A stretch of 64,000 nucleotides of DNA from Sphingopyxis indica (GCF_900188185.1 NZ_FZPA01000009.1:1-64000), one strand, 5' to 3'; positions 25,157 through 33,764 are shown, numbered from the stretch's first letter. The notes: generated by a model not told the origin, from the letters alone. A program made the numbers and translations.

Positions 25157-26407
25157 ATGACAGACCTTGCCACCCCCATGCTCGCCGCCGATTTTCCGGC
25201 GATCACTCTCGACGACGTGCGCGCGGCGGCAGAGCGAATTAACGGCGCGGTGGTGCGCACCCCGACGCTCAAGTCGCAGACGCTGTCCGAAATGGTCGGC
25301 GCCGAGGTGTGGCTGAAGTTCGAAAATCTGCAATTTACCGCGGCATACAAGGAGCGCGGCGCGCTCAACGCGCTGCTGCTGCTGGACGATGCGGCGCGCG
25401 CGCGCGGCGTGATCGCGGCGTCGGCGGGCAATCACGCGCAGGGCCTCGCCTATCATGGCAAGCGCCTCGGCATCCCCGTCACGATCGTGATGCCCAAGAC
25501 CACGCCGCAGGTGAAAGTCTCGCAGACCGCGAGCCACGGCGCCGAGATCGTGCTGTTCGGCGAAAAGTTCGACGACGCCTACGCCCATGCGCGCGAGCTG
25601 GAAAAAGAGCGTGGACTCACCTTCGTCCATCCCTTCGACCATCCGCACGTCGCGGCGGGGCAGGGGACGGTCGCGCTCGAAATGCTGGAGGATGTGCCCG
25701 AACTCGACACGCTGATCGTCCCGATCGGCGGCGGCGGGTTGCTCACCGGCATGGGCACCGCGGCGCGCGGGATCAAGAACGACATGCGCCTCGTCGGCGT
25801 GCAGGCCGAGCTTTACCCGTCGATGTATGCCGAACTGAACGGGGTCGACATGGCGTGCGAGGGCGACACGCTGGCCGAGGGCATCGCGGTCAAGGAGCCG
25901 GGCGCCTATACGCGCAAGGTCGTCGCCGAGCTCAACGACGACATCGTGCTCGTCGCCGAACGCCATCTCGAGCGCGCGGTCAGCCTGCTGCTCCAGATCG
26001 AAAAAACGGTGGTCGAGGGTGCGGGCGCCGCGGGTCTCGCGGCGATGCTCGCGCATCCCGAGGAATTTGCCGGGCGCAAGGTCGGGCTCGTCCTGACCGG
26101 CGGCAATATCGACACGCGGCTGCTCGCCAATGTGCTGCTGCGCGACCTCGCGCGATCGGGCCGCATCGCGCGGCTGCGCATCCGGTTGCAGGACCGCCCC
26201 GGCGCGCTGTTCAAGGTGATGAAGCTGTTCGACGAGAAGCAGGTCAATATCATCGAAATCTATCACCAGCGCATCTTCACGACGCTCCCCGCCAAGGGGC
26301 TGATCACCGACATTGAATGCGAGGCGCGCGACCGCGAGCATCTCGACAGCCTCGTCGCGGCGCTCCGCGATGCGGGCTATATGGTGACGACGGTCGAGCT
26401 GGCTTAA
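25157..26407 (+). CDS. ilvA: threonine ammonia-lyase
   Basis: PLP enzyme deaminating threonine to 2-oxobutanoate, the first step of isoleucine synthesis or of threonine catabolism. The 416-residue protein has KFENLQFTAAYKERGALNAL with the PLP Lys, ASAGNHAQGLAY, the phosphate loop PIGGGGLLTGM, and one C-terminal ACT-like regulatory domain (RIRLQDRPGALFKVMKLF). One rather than two ACT domains resembles the short form. The start ATG lies 58 bp from the divergent dehydrogenase gene. Confidence 0.93.
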   Translation: MTDLATPMLAADFPAITLDDVRAAAERINGAVVRTPTLKSQTLSEMVGAEVWLKFENLQFTAAYKERGALNALLLLDDAARARGVIAASAGNHAQGLAYHGKRLGIPVTIVMPKTTPQVKVSQTASHGAEIVLFGEKFDDAYAHARELEKERGLTFVHPFDHPHVAAGQGTVALEMLEDVPELDTLIVPIGGGGLLTGMGTAARGIKNDMRLVGVQAELYPSMYAELNGVDMACEGDTLAEGIAVKEPGAYTRKVVAELNDDIVLVAERHLERAVSLLLQIEKTVVEGAGAAGLAAMLAHPEEFAGRKVGLVLTGGNIDTRLLANVLLRDLARSGRIARLRIRLQDRPGALFKVMKLFDEKQVNIIEIYHQRIFTTLPAKGLITDIECEARDREHLDSLVAALRDAGYMVTTVELA

Positions 26408-26410
26408 GTT

Positions 26411-26560
26411 CCCCTCCCGCTTGCGGGAGGGGCAGCGAGGGTTGGCAGCTTGCTGCCTAGCCGCAGCGGGGTGGGCAGACCGGCCTTGCTGCATGCCCAC
26501 CCCGCTGCGACTAGCGAACAAGTTCGCAAGTCTCACTGCCCCTCCCGCTTGCGGGAGGGG
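26411..26560. repeat. REP-like palindromic element, CCCCTCCCGC family, second copy
   Basis: CCCCTCCCGCTTGCGGGAGGGG at both ends (26411-26432 and 26539-26560) with an inner GGGGTGGGCA/TGCCCACCCC arm and a GGCAGCTTGCTGCC stem. It lies between ilvA and the thioesterase gene, ending 17 bases before the latter's ATG, so it is in that gene's 5' region. Confidence 0.8.
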
Positions 26561-26577
26561 ATTGCTATGGTCGGCCG

Positions 26578-27015
26578 ATGAAAGACTTCACCCTCTCCCT
26601 CACCGCCACGCCCGAAAGCATCGACGAGCTCGGTCACGTCAACAATGCCGTGTGGGTCCAGTGGATTCAGCAGGTCGCGACCGGCCATTGGGACGCCGCC
26701 GCGCCGCAGGCGCACAAGGACGCCTATATCTGGGTCGTGGTGCGGCACGAGATCGACTATCTGCGCGCGCTCGGCCCCGGCGAGACGGCAATCGCGCGGA
26801 CATGGGTTGCCGACAAGCCGCACGGCGCGAAGTTCGACCGCTTCATGGAATTCACCGGTGCCGACGGCAGGGTCCACGTCCGCGCACGCACGGTCTGGGC
26901 GCTGCTCGACAAGGCGAGCGGCCGGCCGCTTCGCGTAAGCGATGAAATTGTTGCGCCTTTTCTCGATAGCGATCCGGCGGGTGGTTCGATGGACAAGGCC
27001 CCCTCGCTCCGCTAA
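26578..27015 (+). CDS. acyl-CoA thioesterase, 4HBT hot-dog fold
   Basis: A 145-residue hot-dog thioesterase. IDELGHVNNAVWVQWIQ near the N-terminus is the 4HBT active-site motif and VVVRHEIDYLRALGPGE follows in the usual place. Substrate probably a short or aromatic acyl-CoA. It precedes a homocysteine methyltransferase gene by 30 bp. No typical ribosome site is evident because the REP element abuts it. Confidence 0.8.
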   Translation: MKDFTLSLTATPESIDELGHVNNAVWVQWIQQVATGHWDAAAPQAHKDAYIWVVVRHEIDYLRALGPGETAIARTWVADKPHGAKFDRFMEFTGADGRVHVRARTVWALLDKASGRPLRVSDEIVAPFLDSDPAGGSMDKAPSLR

Positions 27016-27045
27016 CTTGGCCACGGTCTCCGGGGAGTATCGGCG

Positions 27046-27969
27046 ATGGCTTCCTTACCGCAACTGAACCGCTTTTTCCTGACCGACGCAGGACTCGAAA
27101 CCGATATCCTGTTCAACAAGGGCATCGACTTGCCCCATTTTTCGTCGGTTACCCTGTTTGCATCGGACGAGAGCCTCGACGTGCTCGACGCTTATTATCG
27201 GGGTTTCCTCGACCTTGCGCGGCGGATGGGGACGGGGCTGGTGCTCGAAAGCGCGACCTGGCGCGCGAGCCCCGACTGGGCAGAGCCCTTGGGTTTGTCG
27301 CTCGCCGAGCTCGACCGGCTGAACGGGTCCGCGATCGAATTGCTCCGCGGACTGCGCGCCGAATATGCCGATGTGCCGACCGTCATCAGCGGCTGTATCG
27401 GTCCGCGCGGCGACGGCTACGATCCGGGCAGGATCATGCTCCCCGACGAGGCGCAGGCTTATCATGCGCATCAGGCGGGGGTGCTGGCCGCGGCGGGCGC
27501 CGACATGCTGGCGGCGATCACGATGACCACCATCCCCGAAGCGGTCGGCATTGCGAATGCGGCAAAGGCGCTCGGCTTGCCGGTCGCGATCAGCTTTACC
27601 GTCGAGACCGACGGGCGGCTGCCCACGGGCGACGCGCTTGGCGACGCGATCGCAGCGGTCGATGCCGCGACCGAGGATTACCCGGCCTATTATATGATCA
27701 ACTGCGCCCATCCGACGCATTTCGACGGCATCCTCGATGCGGACGCAGCATGGACGGCGCGGATCGGCGGGGTGCGCGCGAACGCTTCGTGCCTCAGCCA
27801 CGCCGAACTCGATGCGATGACCGAACTCGACATCGGCGACCCCGCAGACCTCGCGGCCCGGCATCGCGCGCTGATCGAACGCTTCCCGCGGATTCGGGTC
27901 GTCGGCGGCTGCTGCGGCACCGACCTGCGCCACGTCACCGCCATCGCGGAAGCGTGCCTTGCTCCCTGA
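27046..27969 (+). CDS. homocysteine S-methyltransferase family protein
   Basis: A 307-residue TIM-barrel methyltransferase with a zinc site made by INCAHP (Cys) and the C-terminal VVGGCCGTD. The N-terminus LTDAGLETDILFNKGIDLP fits the MmuM/BHMT group, which transfers a methyl group from S-methylmethionine, betaine or a similar donor to homocysteine. The donor cannot be told from sequence. GGGGAG lies upstream of the ATG. Confidence 0.85.
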   Translation: MASLPQLNRFFLTDAGLETDILFNKGIDLPHFSSVTLFASDESLDVLDAYYRGFLDLARRMGTGLVLESATWRASPDWAEPLGLSLAELDRLNGSAIELLRGLRAEYADVPTVISGCIGPRGDGYDPGRIMLPDEAQAYHAHQAGVLAAAGADMLAAITMTTIPEAVGIANAAKALGLPVAISFTVETDGRLPTGDALGDAIAAVDAATEDYPAYYMINCAHPTHFDGILDADAAWTARIGGVRANASCLSHAELDAMTELDIGDPADLAARHRALIERFPRIRVVGGCCGTDLRHVTAIAEACLAP

Positions 27970-27972
27970 CCT

Positions 27973-28668
27973 TCAGGCGTAGCCGACCCAGCCGCGCCAG
28001 GTGAAGGCGGTGTAAAAGGCTTCGACCCCGGTGAAGCCAGCCGCGCGCAGCACGGCTTCGTCTTCCTCGGGGCTCAGCATTGCCACATGCGTCGCGACCG
28101 CCTCGCGGCCCTTGGCGACCTGCTCGGGGTCGCCGCCCGACGCCACGGCGAAGGCCGCATAGCGGTCGAGCCAGCGGTCGCGTTCGTCGGCACCCTGGGG
28201 AAAGCTGCCGTGCGCGGCGACGAAGGGCGCGCCGGGCTTGAGGCGCGCCCGGATCCCGGCTGCGGTGCGGACACGCTCGTCGCGCTGGAGGAAATGGAGG
28301 GTGAGGAGGCAGGTCGCGCCGTCGAAGGGGCCGGCGGGGGCGTCGTCGATATAGCCCTCGACCATGTCGGCACGGCCGGCGTCCGCCCCCATGACTTCGG
28401 CGGCGAGGTCGAGCATGGGGCCCGCGGGATCGACGCCGGTGAAGCGCCAGCCCGGATAGGCGTCGGCCATCGCCTTCATCTCGCTGCCGCCGCCCGCGCC
28501 GAGTACGAGAATATGCGCGTCGGCCGGCACGCGCTCGGCGAGCAGCAGTCCCGTCATCCGGTGCAGCCCGTCGAGGCCGGGGACGAAGCGGCGCGGGCCT
28601 TCGCTATAGCGCGCGACCGCGGCGGGGTCCTTGAAGCTGTCGAGGAAATATTGGACGCCTTCAGCCAT
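27973..28668 (-). CDS. class I SAM-dependent methyltransferase
   Basis: A 231-residue protein with SAM motif I ILVLGAGGGSEMKAMA, motif II acidic GVDPAG, and LLTLHFL as motif IV. It is fused neither to a sensor nor to a carrier. The ATG at 28668 is preferred because AGGAG lies seven bases upstream; an ATG six bases earlier sits too near. It overlaps the end of the Rrf2 regulator by eight bases, so the two are co-expressed. Substrate unknown. Confidence 0.8.
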   Translation of the reverse strand: MAEGVQYFLDSFKDPAAVARYSEGPRRFVPGLDGLHRMTGLLLAERVPADAHILVLGAGGGSEMKAMADAYPGWRFTGVDPAGPMLDLAAEVMGADAGRADMVEGYIDDAPAGPFDGATCLLTLHFLQRDERVRTAAGIRARLKPGAPFVAAHGSFPQGADERDRWLDRYAAFAVASGGDPEQVAKGREAVATHVAMLSPEEDEAVLRAAGFTGVEAFYTAFTWRGWVGYA

Positions 28669-29119
28669 GACCATGCTCCTGCGAGGGGGTGGCGCGCGCC
28701 GCCATGCGGCGGTGGAAATCGGCGGCGAGCTCGGCAAGCGTCACCGCCTCGAAACGTGCGAGCAACAGCGCTTCGGCGTCGCGGAAGCTCGCGTCGAGCG
28801 CGGCGTTGACCGCCTGTTCGACGAGGCAGCCGGGGGCATCGGTGCGATTGCCCATCGCCATCAGCCGCGGGCGCCCGATCGCGTCATAGATGTCGCGCAT
28901 CGTGATTCCGGACGGCTCGCGGGCGATCGTCCAGCCGCCGCCATGCCCCTTTTCGCTATGCACCAATCCCGCCTGTCGCAGCCCGCCGAGGATGCGGCGG
29001 ACGACGACGGCGTTGGTCCGCATCGCCCCGGCGAGCTGTTCGGAGGTCAACGGTCCCCCGTCCTCCGCCATGTGGAGAAGGACGTGAAGCACGCCCGAAA
29101 GTCGGCTGTCGCGTTTCAT
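28661..29119 (-). CDS. Rrf2-family transcriptional regulator
   Basis: A 152-residue winged-helix protein: LSGVLHVLLHM, LTSEQLAGAMRTNAVVVRRILGGLRQAGLVHSEKGHGGGWTIA is the Rrf2 DNA-binding unit. The C-terminal half has only one Cys (PGCLVEQ), so the three-Cys Fe-S cluster of IscR/NsrR is absent. An A/T-rich inverted repeat just upstream of the start is a candidate autoregulatory site. The methyltransferase gene follows with an eight-base overlap and is the obvious target. Confidence 0.85.
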   Translation of the reverse strand: MKRDSRLSGVLHVLLHMAEDGGPLTSEQLAGAMRTNAVVVRRILGGLRQAGLVHSEKGHGGGWTIAREPSGITMRDIYDAIGRPRLMAMGNRTDAPGCLVEQAVNAALDASFRDAEALLLARFEAVTLAELAADFHRRMAARATPSQEHGHG

Positions 29120-29122
29120 GTA

Positions 29123-29134
29123 ACTTTAATTAGT
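29123..29134. promoter_or_regulatory. candidate Rrf2 operator
   Basis: ACTTTAATTAGT, an imperfect 12-bp palindrome (10 of 12 positions symmetric) in a GC-rich surrounding, four bases before the regulator's start codon. Position and AT-richness suggest autoregulation. Inference only. Confidence 0.3.
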
Positions 29135-29163
29135 GCGAGAAGCGAAGGAGTCAACCCGCACTT

Positions 29164-29197
29164 GATCGCGGCGCGCGGCGGTGATAGCGCCGCGATC
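29164..29197. other. 11-bp perfect hairpin between divergent genes
   Basis: GATCGCGGCGC (29164-29174) pairs exactly with GCGCCGCGATC (29187-29197). It lies in the 248-bp space between the divergent Rrf2 and GNAT genes, without a T-run on either strand. Role unknown. Confidence 0.35.
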
Positions 29198-29305
29198 GTG
29201 ATGACCACCGACCGATCCCTGCGATTCAAGGCCTATTGGCGCTCCTTTATCTAGGAGCGGCGTGGCATCATCCTGTGACCATCGCCGCCGTGTTCGGACA
29301 GGCGA

Positions 29306-29371
29306 ATGGTCATCATCACACCACTACCCCCCCGGTCACGGCGTGCGCATTTTGAAGAAGACGCGACATGA
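29306..29371 (+). CDS. possible 21-codon leader ORF coupled to the GNAT gene
   Basis: An ATG preceded by GGACAGG opens a 21-codon frame (start MVIITPLPPRSRRAH) whose TGA overlaps the GNAT ATG as ATGA. The arrangement suggests a leader peptide with translational coupling. It could equally be chance, as short GC-rich frames are common. Confidence 0.2.
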   Translation: MVIITPLPPRSRRAHFEEDAT

Positions 29372-29886
29372 CCGATACTCTGCTTGCCCTGTCGACCGAC
29401 CATATCCGCATCACGCCCCTGCTGGCGGACGATGCGCGCGCCCTGTCTGCGATCACCGATGAATCGGTGACGTCCCAGGTCCATTTCCTCCCCACCCCCT
29501 TCACCGAAAGCGACGCGCGCGCGCTGATCGCCGGATCGGGCGGCGGCGATGTGTTCCACGCCGTGCGCGACCGGCGCGATGCGGCGCTGCTGGGAGTGAT
29601 CGGCGTCCACCGCCGCCCCGGCCCGGAATATGAGGTCGGATATTGGTTCGCCGCCGCGGCGCGGGGCAGGGGGCTGGCGACCGAGGCGGTCGGCGCGATG
29701 GTGGCGTCGCTCGCCGCGTCGCGGCCGGACTGCGCGATCGTCGCCGAATGCCGCCCCGCCAACCAGCGGTCGCGCGCGCTGCTGCTGCGGCTGGGTTTCG
29801 CGGCGACGGGCGAGGCGGGGCACCGGCCCGGACGGATGCGCTTCCGGTGGCGCGCCGAGCCCGATTACCGCTTCGACGTCTGTTGA
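29368..29886 (+). CDS. GNAT N-acetyltransferase (RimJ/RimL-like)
   Basis: A 172-residue acetyltransferase. ITPLLADDARALSAITDESVTSQVHFLPTPF is the usual RimJ-type start, EVGYWFAAAARGRGLATEAV the acetyl-CoA loop, and ANQRSRALLLRLGFAATGE the C-terminal turn. Members modify protein N-termini, amino acids or antibiotics. Its 3' end overlaps the convergent methyltransferase gene by 22 bases. Confidence 0.8.
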   Translation: MTDTLLALSTDHIRITPLLADDARALSAITDESVTSQVHFLPTPFTESDARALIAGSGGGDVFHAVRDRRDAALLGVIGVHRRPGPEYEVGYWFAAAARGRGLATEAVGAMVASLAASRPDCAIVAECRPANQRSRALLLRLGFAATGEAGHRPGRMRFRWRAEPDYRFDVC

Positions 29887-30515
29887 ACGCCGAAGCGGAA
29901 GACACCGCTGGCGACGCTGCGCAGTCCGCTTTCGAAGACGTCGTAGCGCGCGATTTCCCGAAGCCGGCCCAGCGGCAGCGGGCGGCGCCACGGATCGCCG
30001 ACGAGGATGTCGATCCCGGCGCCGAGGCAGCCGTCGAGGAAGTTGGTTACACGCTCGGCGAGCTCGTCGGTGTAGAAGAGATCGCCGACCAGCACGGTGT
30101 CCGCGTCGGGCAGCGGCAGTGCCGCGACGTCGGCGCGCTGCACCGCGATGTTGACGCCGTTCAGTTCGGCGTTGAGCCGCAGCGCAGCGACCGCGTGGCG
30201 GCCGGTCTCCACGGCGGTGATGCGGCGCGCACCCGCCTTCGCCGCGGCGATTCCGACCAGCCCCGATCCGGCGCCGAGGTCGAGGATGCGGCGGCCGCGC
30301 ACGGTTTCGGGCCGGTCGAGGATATGGCGCGCGAGCGCAAGCCCGCCCGCCCAGCGATGCGCCCAATAGGGTGCATCCGCCGCCTCGTCATCCTGCGTCA
30401 GCCGGCCGATACAGCTCGACGGCACCGCGCTGTGCAGCCGGATTTCGGGAATGCCGGGGACCGGGGCGATGGGCAGGTTGGCGCGAATGAAGCCCGCGAT
30501 TTCGGCGTCGGTCAT
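29865..30515 (-). CDS. protein methyltransferase, ETFB-lysine-methyltransferase/PrmA-like
   Basis: A 216-residue SAM methyltransferase: YWAHRWAGGLALARHILD, motif I ILDLGAGSGLVGIAAAKAGA, TAVETG and VLVGDLFYTDELAERV. This order is that of the electron-transfer-flavoprotein-beta lysine methyltransferase and related METTL20-type enzymes. The ATGA overlap with the alpha/beta hydrolase gene upstream puts it third in a three-gene operon. The protein substrate is inferred from the family. Confidence 0.8.
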   Translation of the reverse strand: MTDAEIAGFIRANLPIAPVPGIPEIRLHSAVPSSCIGRLTQDDEAADAPYWAHRWAGGLALARHILDRPETVRGRRILDLGAGSGLVGIAAAKAGARRITAVETGRHAVAALRLNAELNGVNIAVQRADVAALPLPDADTVLVGDLFYTDELAERVTNFLDGCLGAGIDILVGDPWRRPLPLGRLREIARYDVFESGLRSVASGVFRFGVQQTSKR

Positions 30516-31273
30516 CGCTCGGCGGAGGCGTCCTCGCCGACCTCTTCGGTCAGCGCCTTGGCGATCGCGGCGACCGAGGTCGAGGCATAGGCAAAGCCCA
30601 TATGGCCGCAATCGACCTCGATCTGGCGGTCGCTTTCGTGCGGCAGCCCGCGCGCGCTGTTCACCGCGATCACGCCGTCATGCTTCGACCAGAGCGCGAA
30701 GGTCGGCATTTCGGGACGCGGCGCGGGGTGGAAGTCGATCGGGGGATTGTCGACCGGATGACGCGCGATCAGATGATAGAGGCGCCACGCGCGATTGGCG
30801 CGGCGGCTGCCCGAAAAGGGCGAGCCGAGCGTGACGACGCGCGCGACCTTGTCGGGGTGGTGCTTGGCATATTCGCGGGCATAGATGCCGCCGAGGCTCC
30901 AGCCGACGAGCGCGGGCGCGCGCCCGGTGCGGTCGATGATCCAATCGACGCGGCCGTCGATGCGGTCGATGATGTCGGCGGTCGCGCCGCGGTTGAAGCC
31001 GAGGCCCCAGGCGTAGCAGCGAAAGCCGGCGCGGCGCAGGTCGGCGCGCAGGCCCTTCGTGGCCCAGTCGCCCGACAGAAAGCCGGGCAGCACCATGACG
31101 GGGGGATAGGGGCTGTCGGGATTGGGCTCGGGCGGCATCGGCCGGATGCGCCCGCCGATCGCGCGGACGAGCGCCCCTGCCTCGCGCCACAACAGCCCGA
31201 GGCGCGGCGGCGCGTCGGGATCGGGCACGCGCGCCGGCCATTCGGCGCGGCGGGAGAGGAAGGCGCGGATCAT
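30512..31273 (-). CDS. alpha/beta hydrolase
   Basis: A 253-residue hydrolase with VMVLPGFLSGDWATKGLR, the nucleophile elbow GWSLGG, LGSPFSGS, an acid in WSKHDGVI and the final CGHMGFAY. The shape resembles triacylglycerol lipase/PGAP1-like enzymes acting on esters. No signal peptide. ATGA overlaps join it to the sugar dehydrogenase gene upstream and the methyltransferase gene downstream. Confidence 0.8.
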   Translation of the reverse strand: MIRAFLSRRAEWPARVPDPDAPPRLGLLWREAGALVRAIGGRIRPMPPEPNPDSPYPPVMVLPGFLSGDWATKGLRADLRRAGFRCYAWGLGFNRGATADIIDRIDGRVDWIIDRTGRAPALVGWSLGGIYAREYAKHHPDKVARVVTLGSPFSGSRRANRAWRLYHLIARHPVDNPPIDFHPAPRPEMPTFALWSKHDGVIAVNSARGLPHESDRQIEVDCGHMGFAYASTSVAAIAKALTEEVGEDASAER

Positions 31274-32448
31274 CCGTCCTTGGGAACCAGCTTCACCAGC
31301 CTGCCGTCCTTGCCGTCGGTGAGCAGCCAGACCGAGCCGTCCTCATTGACCTCGACCTCGCGGATGCGCTCCCCGAAGTCCCAGCGGTCGGATTTGTGCA
31401 GCGCCTCGCCGTCGATCGCCATGCGGATCAGACCTTCGCCCGACAGCGCCCCCATCAGCAGGCTGTTCTGCCAGCCCGGATAAAGGGTGCCGCCATACCA
31501 GGCGAGCCCGGCGGGGGAGATCGACGGGTTCCACCACAGTTTCGGGGCATTGAACTCGGGACGTGTCGGATGATCGGGGATGTCCTTGCCGTCATAATGA
31601 TCGCCGTTGGAAACGACCGGATAGCCGTAATTGCCGCCGCGCTCGACGAGGTTGACCTCGTCGCCGCCCCTCGGCCCCATCTCCTGCTGCCACAGCTTGC
31701 CGGTGCCGTCGAACGCCAGCCCCAGCAGGTTGCGGTGGCCGAGCGACCAGATTTGCGCAGTGACGCCGCCCTTTTCGGCAAAGGGATTATCGGCGGGAAC
31801 GCTGCCGTCGGGCTTCAGGCGGATCAGCTTGCCCAGATTCTTGGTCATGTCCTGCGCGGGGTCGAATTTCTGCCGCTCGCCCGAGGCGATGAACAGATAT
31901 TGCCCGTCGGGGGAGAAGGTGAGGCGGTGCGAAAAATGGCCGCGCCCCGGCACCTTGGGGTCCTGTTTCCAGATGATGTCGAGACCTTCGAGGCGCGGCG
32001 CGGCGCCTTGCGCGAGCTTCGCCTTGCCGACGACCGCGCCAAAGGTATCGCTGCCGCCCGCCTCGACCCAGCTCAGATAGACGGTGCCGGTCGCGGCGAA
32101 ATCGGGTGCGAGGATCACGTCGCCGAAGCCGCCCTGTCCGCCATAGGCGACCGCGGGCGCGCCCGCGACATCGAGGATCGGGCCATCGGCTTGCCAGAGT
32201 TTGAGCTTGCCTGCCTTTTCGGTGACGAGCGCCTGCTTGCCGCCCGGAAGGAAGGTCATCGCCCACGGCTCGTCGAAGCTGGCGACCTCCTCGACGGTGA
32301 AGGGCGCATCGGCGAGCGGCGCAGCGGGCTGCGCGCCCGAGGCGTCGAGCGCGGCAGTGTCGCCGGGCGCGGCTTCGCTCGGCGAACTGCCCGAGCAGGC
32401 GGCGACGGCAAGGGCCGCCGAAAGCGCAAAGGTCGAAAGGGTTTTCAT
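31270..32448 (-). CDS. PQQ-dependent sugar dehydrogenase, lipoprotein (Asd/YliI-like)
   Basis: A 392-residue lipoprotein (lipobox LAVAAC) with a six-bladed propeller of the soluble aldose dehydrogenase family: DEPWAMTFLPGG, GRGHFSHRLTFSPDG, LGHRNLLGLAFDG, QEMGPRGGDEVN and GNYGYPVVS carry the PQQ, calcium and catalytic-His positions. It should oxidise aldoses at the envelope when PQQ is available; no pqq genes are in the window. First gene of a three-gene operon joined by ATGA overlaps. Confidence 0.87.
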   Translation of the reverse strand: MKTLSTFALSAALAVAACSGSSPSEAAPGDTAALDASGAQPAAPLADAPFTVEEVASFDEPWAMTFLPGGKQALVTEKAGKLKLWQADGPILDVAGAPAVAYGGQGGFGDVILAPDFAATGTVYLSWVEAGGSDTFGAVVGKAKLAQGAAPRLEGLDIIWKQDPKVPGRGHFSHRLTFSPDGQYLFIASGERQKFDPAQDMTKNLGKLIRLKPDGSVPADNPFAEKGGVTAQIWSLGHRNLLGLAFDGTGKLWQQEMGPRGGDEVNLVERGGNYGYPVVSNGDHYDGKDIPDHPTRPEFNAPKLWWNPSISPAGLAWYGGTLYPGWQNSLLMGALSGEGLIRMAIDGEALHKSDRWDFGERIREVEVNEDGSVWLLTDGKDGRLVKLVPKDG

Positions 32449-32578
32449 GGGGAGAGGCTCGCCTTGTTGTGGAATGCGGGCACTTTGCCGTGCCATCCCG
32501 TCAAAGTCGAGGGTGTCTGTCGGCAGGGCGAGGGCCGCGACGCTACAGCAAGAGGACCTCCGAAAGAAAAGCTGTGTG

Positions 32579-32685
32579 CTCCCGCGGAGGCGGGAGCCCG
32601 TCATCCGGCGGCGCTATTTCGAGCTGGCAGGAGATGGGTCCCTGCGTTGGCGCTACGCGCCGCCTTCGGCTCCGCGGGGACACAC
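32579..32685. repeat. CTCCCGCGAAGGCGGGAG element, degenerate copy
   Basis: GCTCCCGCGGAGGCGGGAGCCCG at the left and a right arm ending CTCCGCGGGGACACAC, with the GGCAGGAGATGGGTCC core of this family inside. The right arm has an extra insertion (GTTGGCGCTACGCGCC). Other members are at 37851-37937, 52527-52612, 58293-58381 and 62593-62692. It separates the sugar dehydrogenase gene from the ecfG gene's end. Confidence 0.7.
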
Positions 32686-32711
32686 AATCGCCAGGAAAAA
32701 ATCTTCATATC

Positions 32712-33344
32712 TCAGCGCTCGGCTTCGCGCCGCGCGGCGATTTCCTCGACACTGTCCATGATCGCGCTGACCGCCTCGCTGGCCGGAGCGGCATCGGAGC
32801 GTTTCTGCGAGAATTGGCCGCGGCTCATAATCTCTTCGAGCGCGGTGCGCGCGCGCGACACCCGGCTCTTCATCGTGCCGAGCGCGCAGTCGCAGATCTG
32901 CGCCGCTTCCTCATAGGACATGCCGCCGGCGCCGACGAGGATCAGCGCCTCGCGCTGGTCCTGCGGCAATTCCATCAGCCCGCGTTGAAGGTCGGCCATG
33001 TCGCCCGAATCCTCCTGCGCCGCGGGGGTCGACAGCGTGCGCTCGACGACGCCCTCGTCATACTCGCCCTTGAACTTGTTGCGGCGCATCTGCGAGAGGA
33101 AGGTGTTGCGGAGGATAACGAAGGTCCACGCCTTGATCGAGGTGCCGCGCTCGAAGCGGTCGCGCGAGGCCCACGCCTTGACCATCGTGTCCTGCGTCAG
33201 ATCGTCGGCAAGATCGGGATTGCCGCACAGGCTGCGGCCATAGGCGCGCAGGTGCGGAATGACGTCGGCAAGCAACGCCTTGAATTCGCTGTCGGAAAGA
33301 TTGTCTTCCTCTTTCGGCTGCGTCGCAGCTTGGGGGCGGGTCAT
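32712..33344 (-). CDS. ecfG: EcfG-type ECF sigma factor of the general stress response
   Basis: A 210-residue ECF15-group sigma factor. Region 2 is VIPHLRAYGRSLCGNPDLADDLTQDTMVKAWA and region 4 is LPQDQREALILVGAGGMSYEEAAQICDCALGTMKSRVSRAR, typical of EcfG. It directs RNA polymerase to GGAAC/CGTT promoters when PhyR-P titrates NepR. Its ATG overlaps the nepR stop as ATGA. A second EcfG-like gene lies 557 bp away on the other strand. Confidence 0.92.
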   Translation of the reverse strand: MTRPQAATQPKEEDNLSDSEFKALLADVIPHLRAYGRSLCGNPDLADDLTQDTMVKAWASRDRFERGTSIKAWTFVILRNTFLSQMRRNKFKGEYDEGVVERTLSTPAAQEDSGDMADLQRGLMELPQDQREALILVGAGGMSYEEAAQICDCALGTMKSRVSRARTALEEIMSRGQFSQKRSDAAPASEAVSAIMDSVEEIAARREAER

Positions 33345-33568
33345 CCGGGGCTTTTCTGATCGAGCTGGGACAAAAGGTCGAGCATGCGGTCGGGCAGGTC
33401 CTCCGCAACGATTTTGCCATAGATCATGCGCAGCTTCGCGCTCACCGGCTCCGGCGATTGGCGGCCGGTCAGTGCGCGATGCCATTGGTCGCCGCCGACG
33501 CCGGGAAAACTTCCTTGCCGCCGGTGCGCCGCTTCCGCGATCGGGAGCAAGCTGAGCTTTCCGTTCAT
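33341..33568 (-). CDS. nepR: NepR anti-sigma factor
   Basis: A 75-residue protein whose second half, AKLRMIYGKIVAEDLPDRMLDLLSQLDQ, is the two-helix NepR core that grips either EcfG or phospho-PhyR. The ATG at 33568 is chosen over one at 33592 because the EcfG promoter at 33601-33625 would place the transcript start within a few bases of the earlier ATG. The gene overlaps ecfG by four bases, the classical nepR-ecfG operon. Confidence 0.85.
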   Translation of the reverse strand: MNGKLSLLPIAEAAHRRQGSFPGVGGDQWHRALTGRQSPEPVSAKLRMIYGKIVAEDLPDRMLDLLSQLDQKSPG

Positions 33569-33600
33569 TCCGTCGTCGCCATGCGTTGCCATGCCGAAGC

Positions 33601-33625
33601 AACGACAGAAGGGCACGCAAGTTCC
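33601..33625 (-). promoter_or_regulatory. EcfG-dependent promoter of nepR-ecfG
   Basis: On the minus strand GGAAC (33625-33621) is followed after exactly 16 bases by CGTT (33604-33601), the consensus recognised by EcfG sigma factors. It lies immediately upstream of nepR, so the operon should activate its own transcription under stress. Confidence 0.8.
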
Positions 33626-33764
33626 CCGGCCATGCATTTTTTGGCGCCGGTGCGTTGCCTGAAAGACACAGCGGCCCTCTGATCCATGCTTGCGGCCCAT
33701 CGTCACTGCCGCCGTTTCGTGCCCCGGCGCCGACCTCGCGCGGTTGGCGGCCGGCGAGAGGGGA

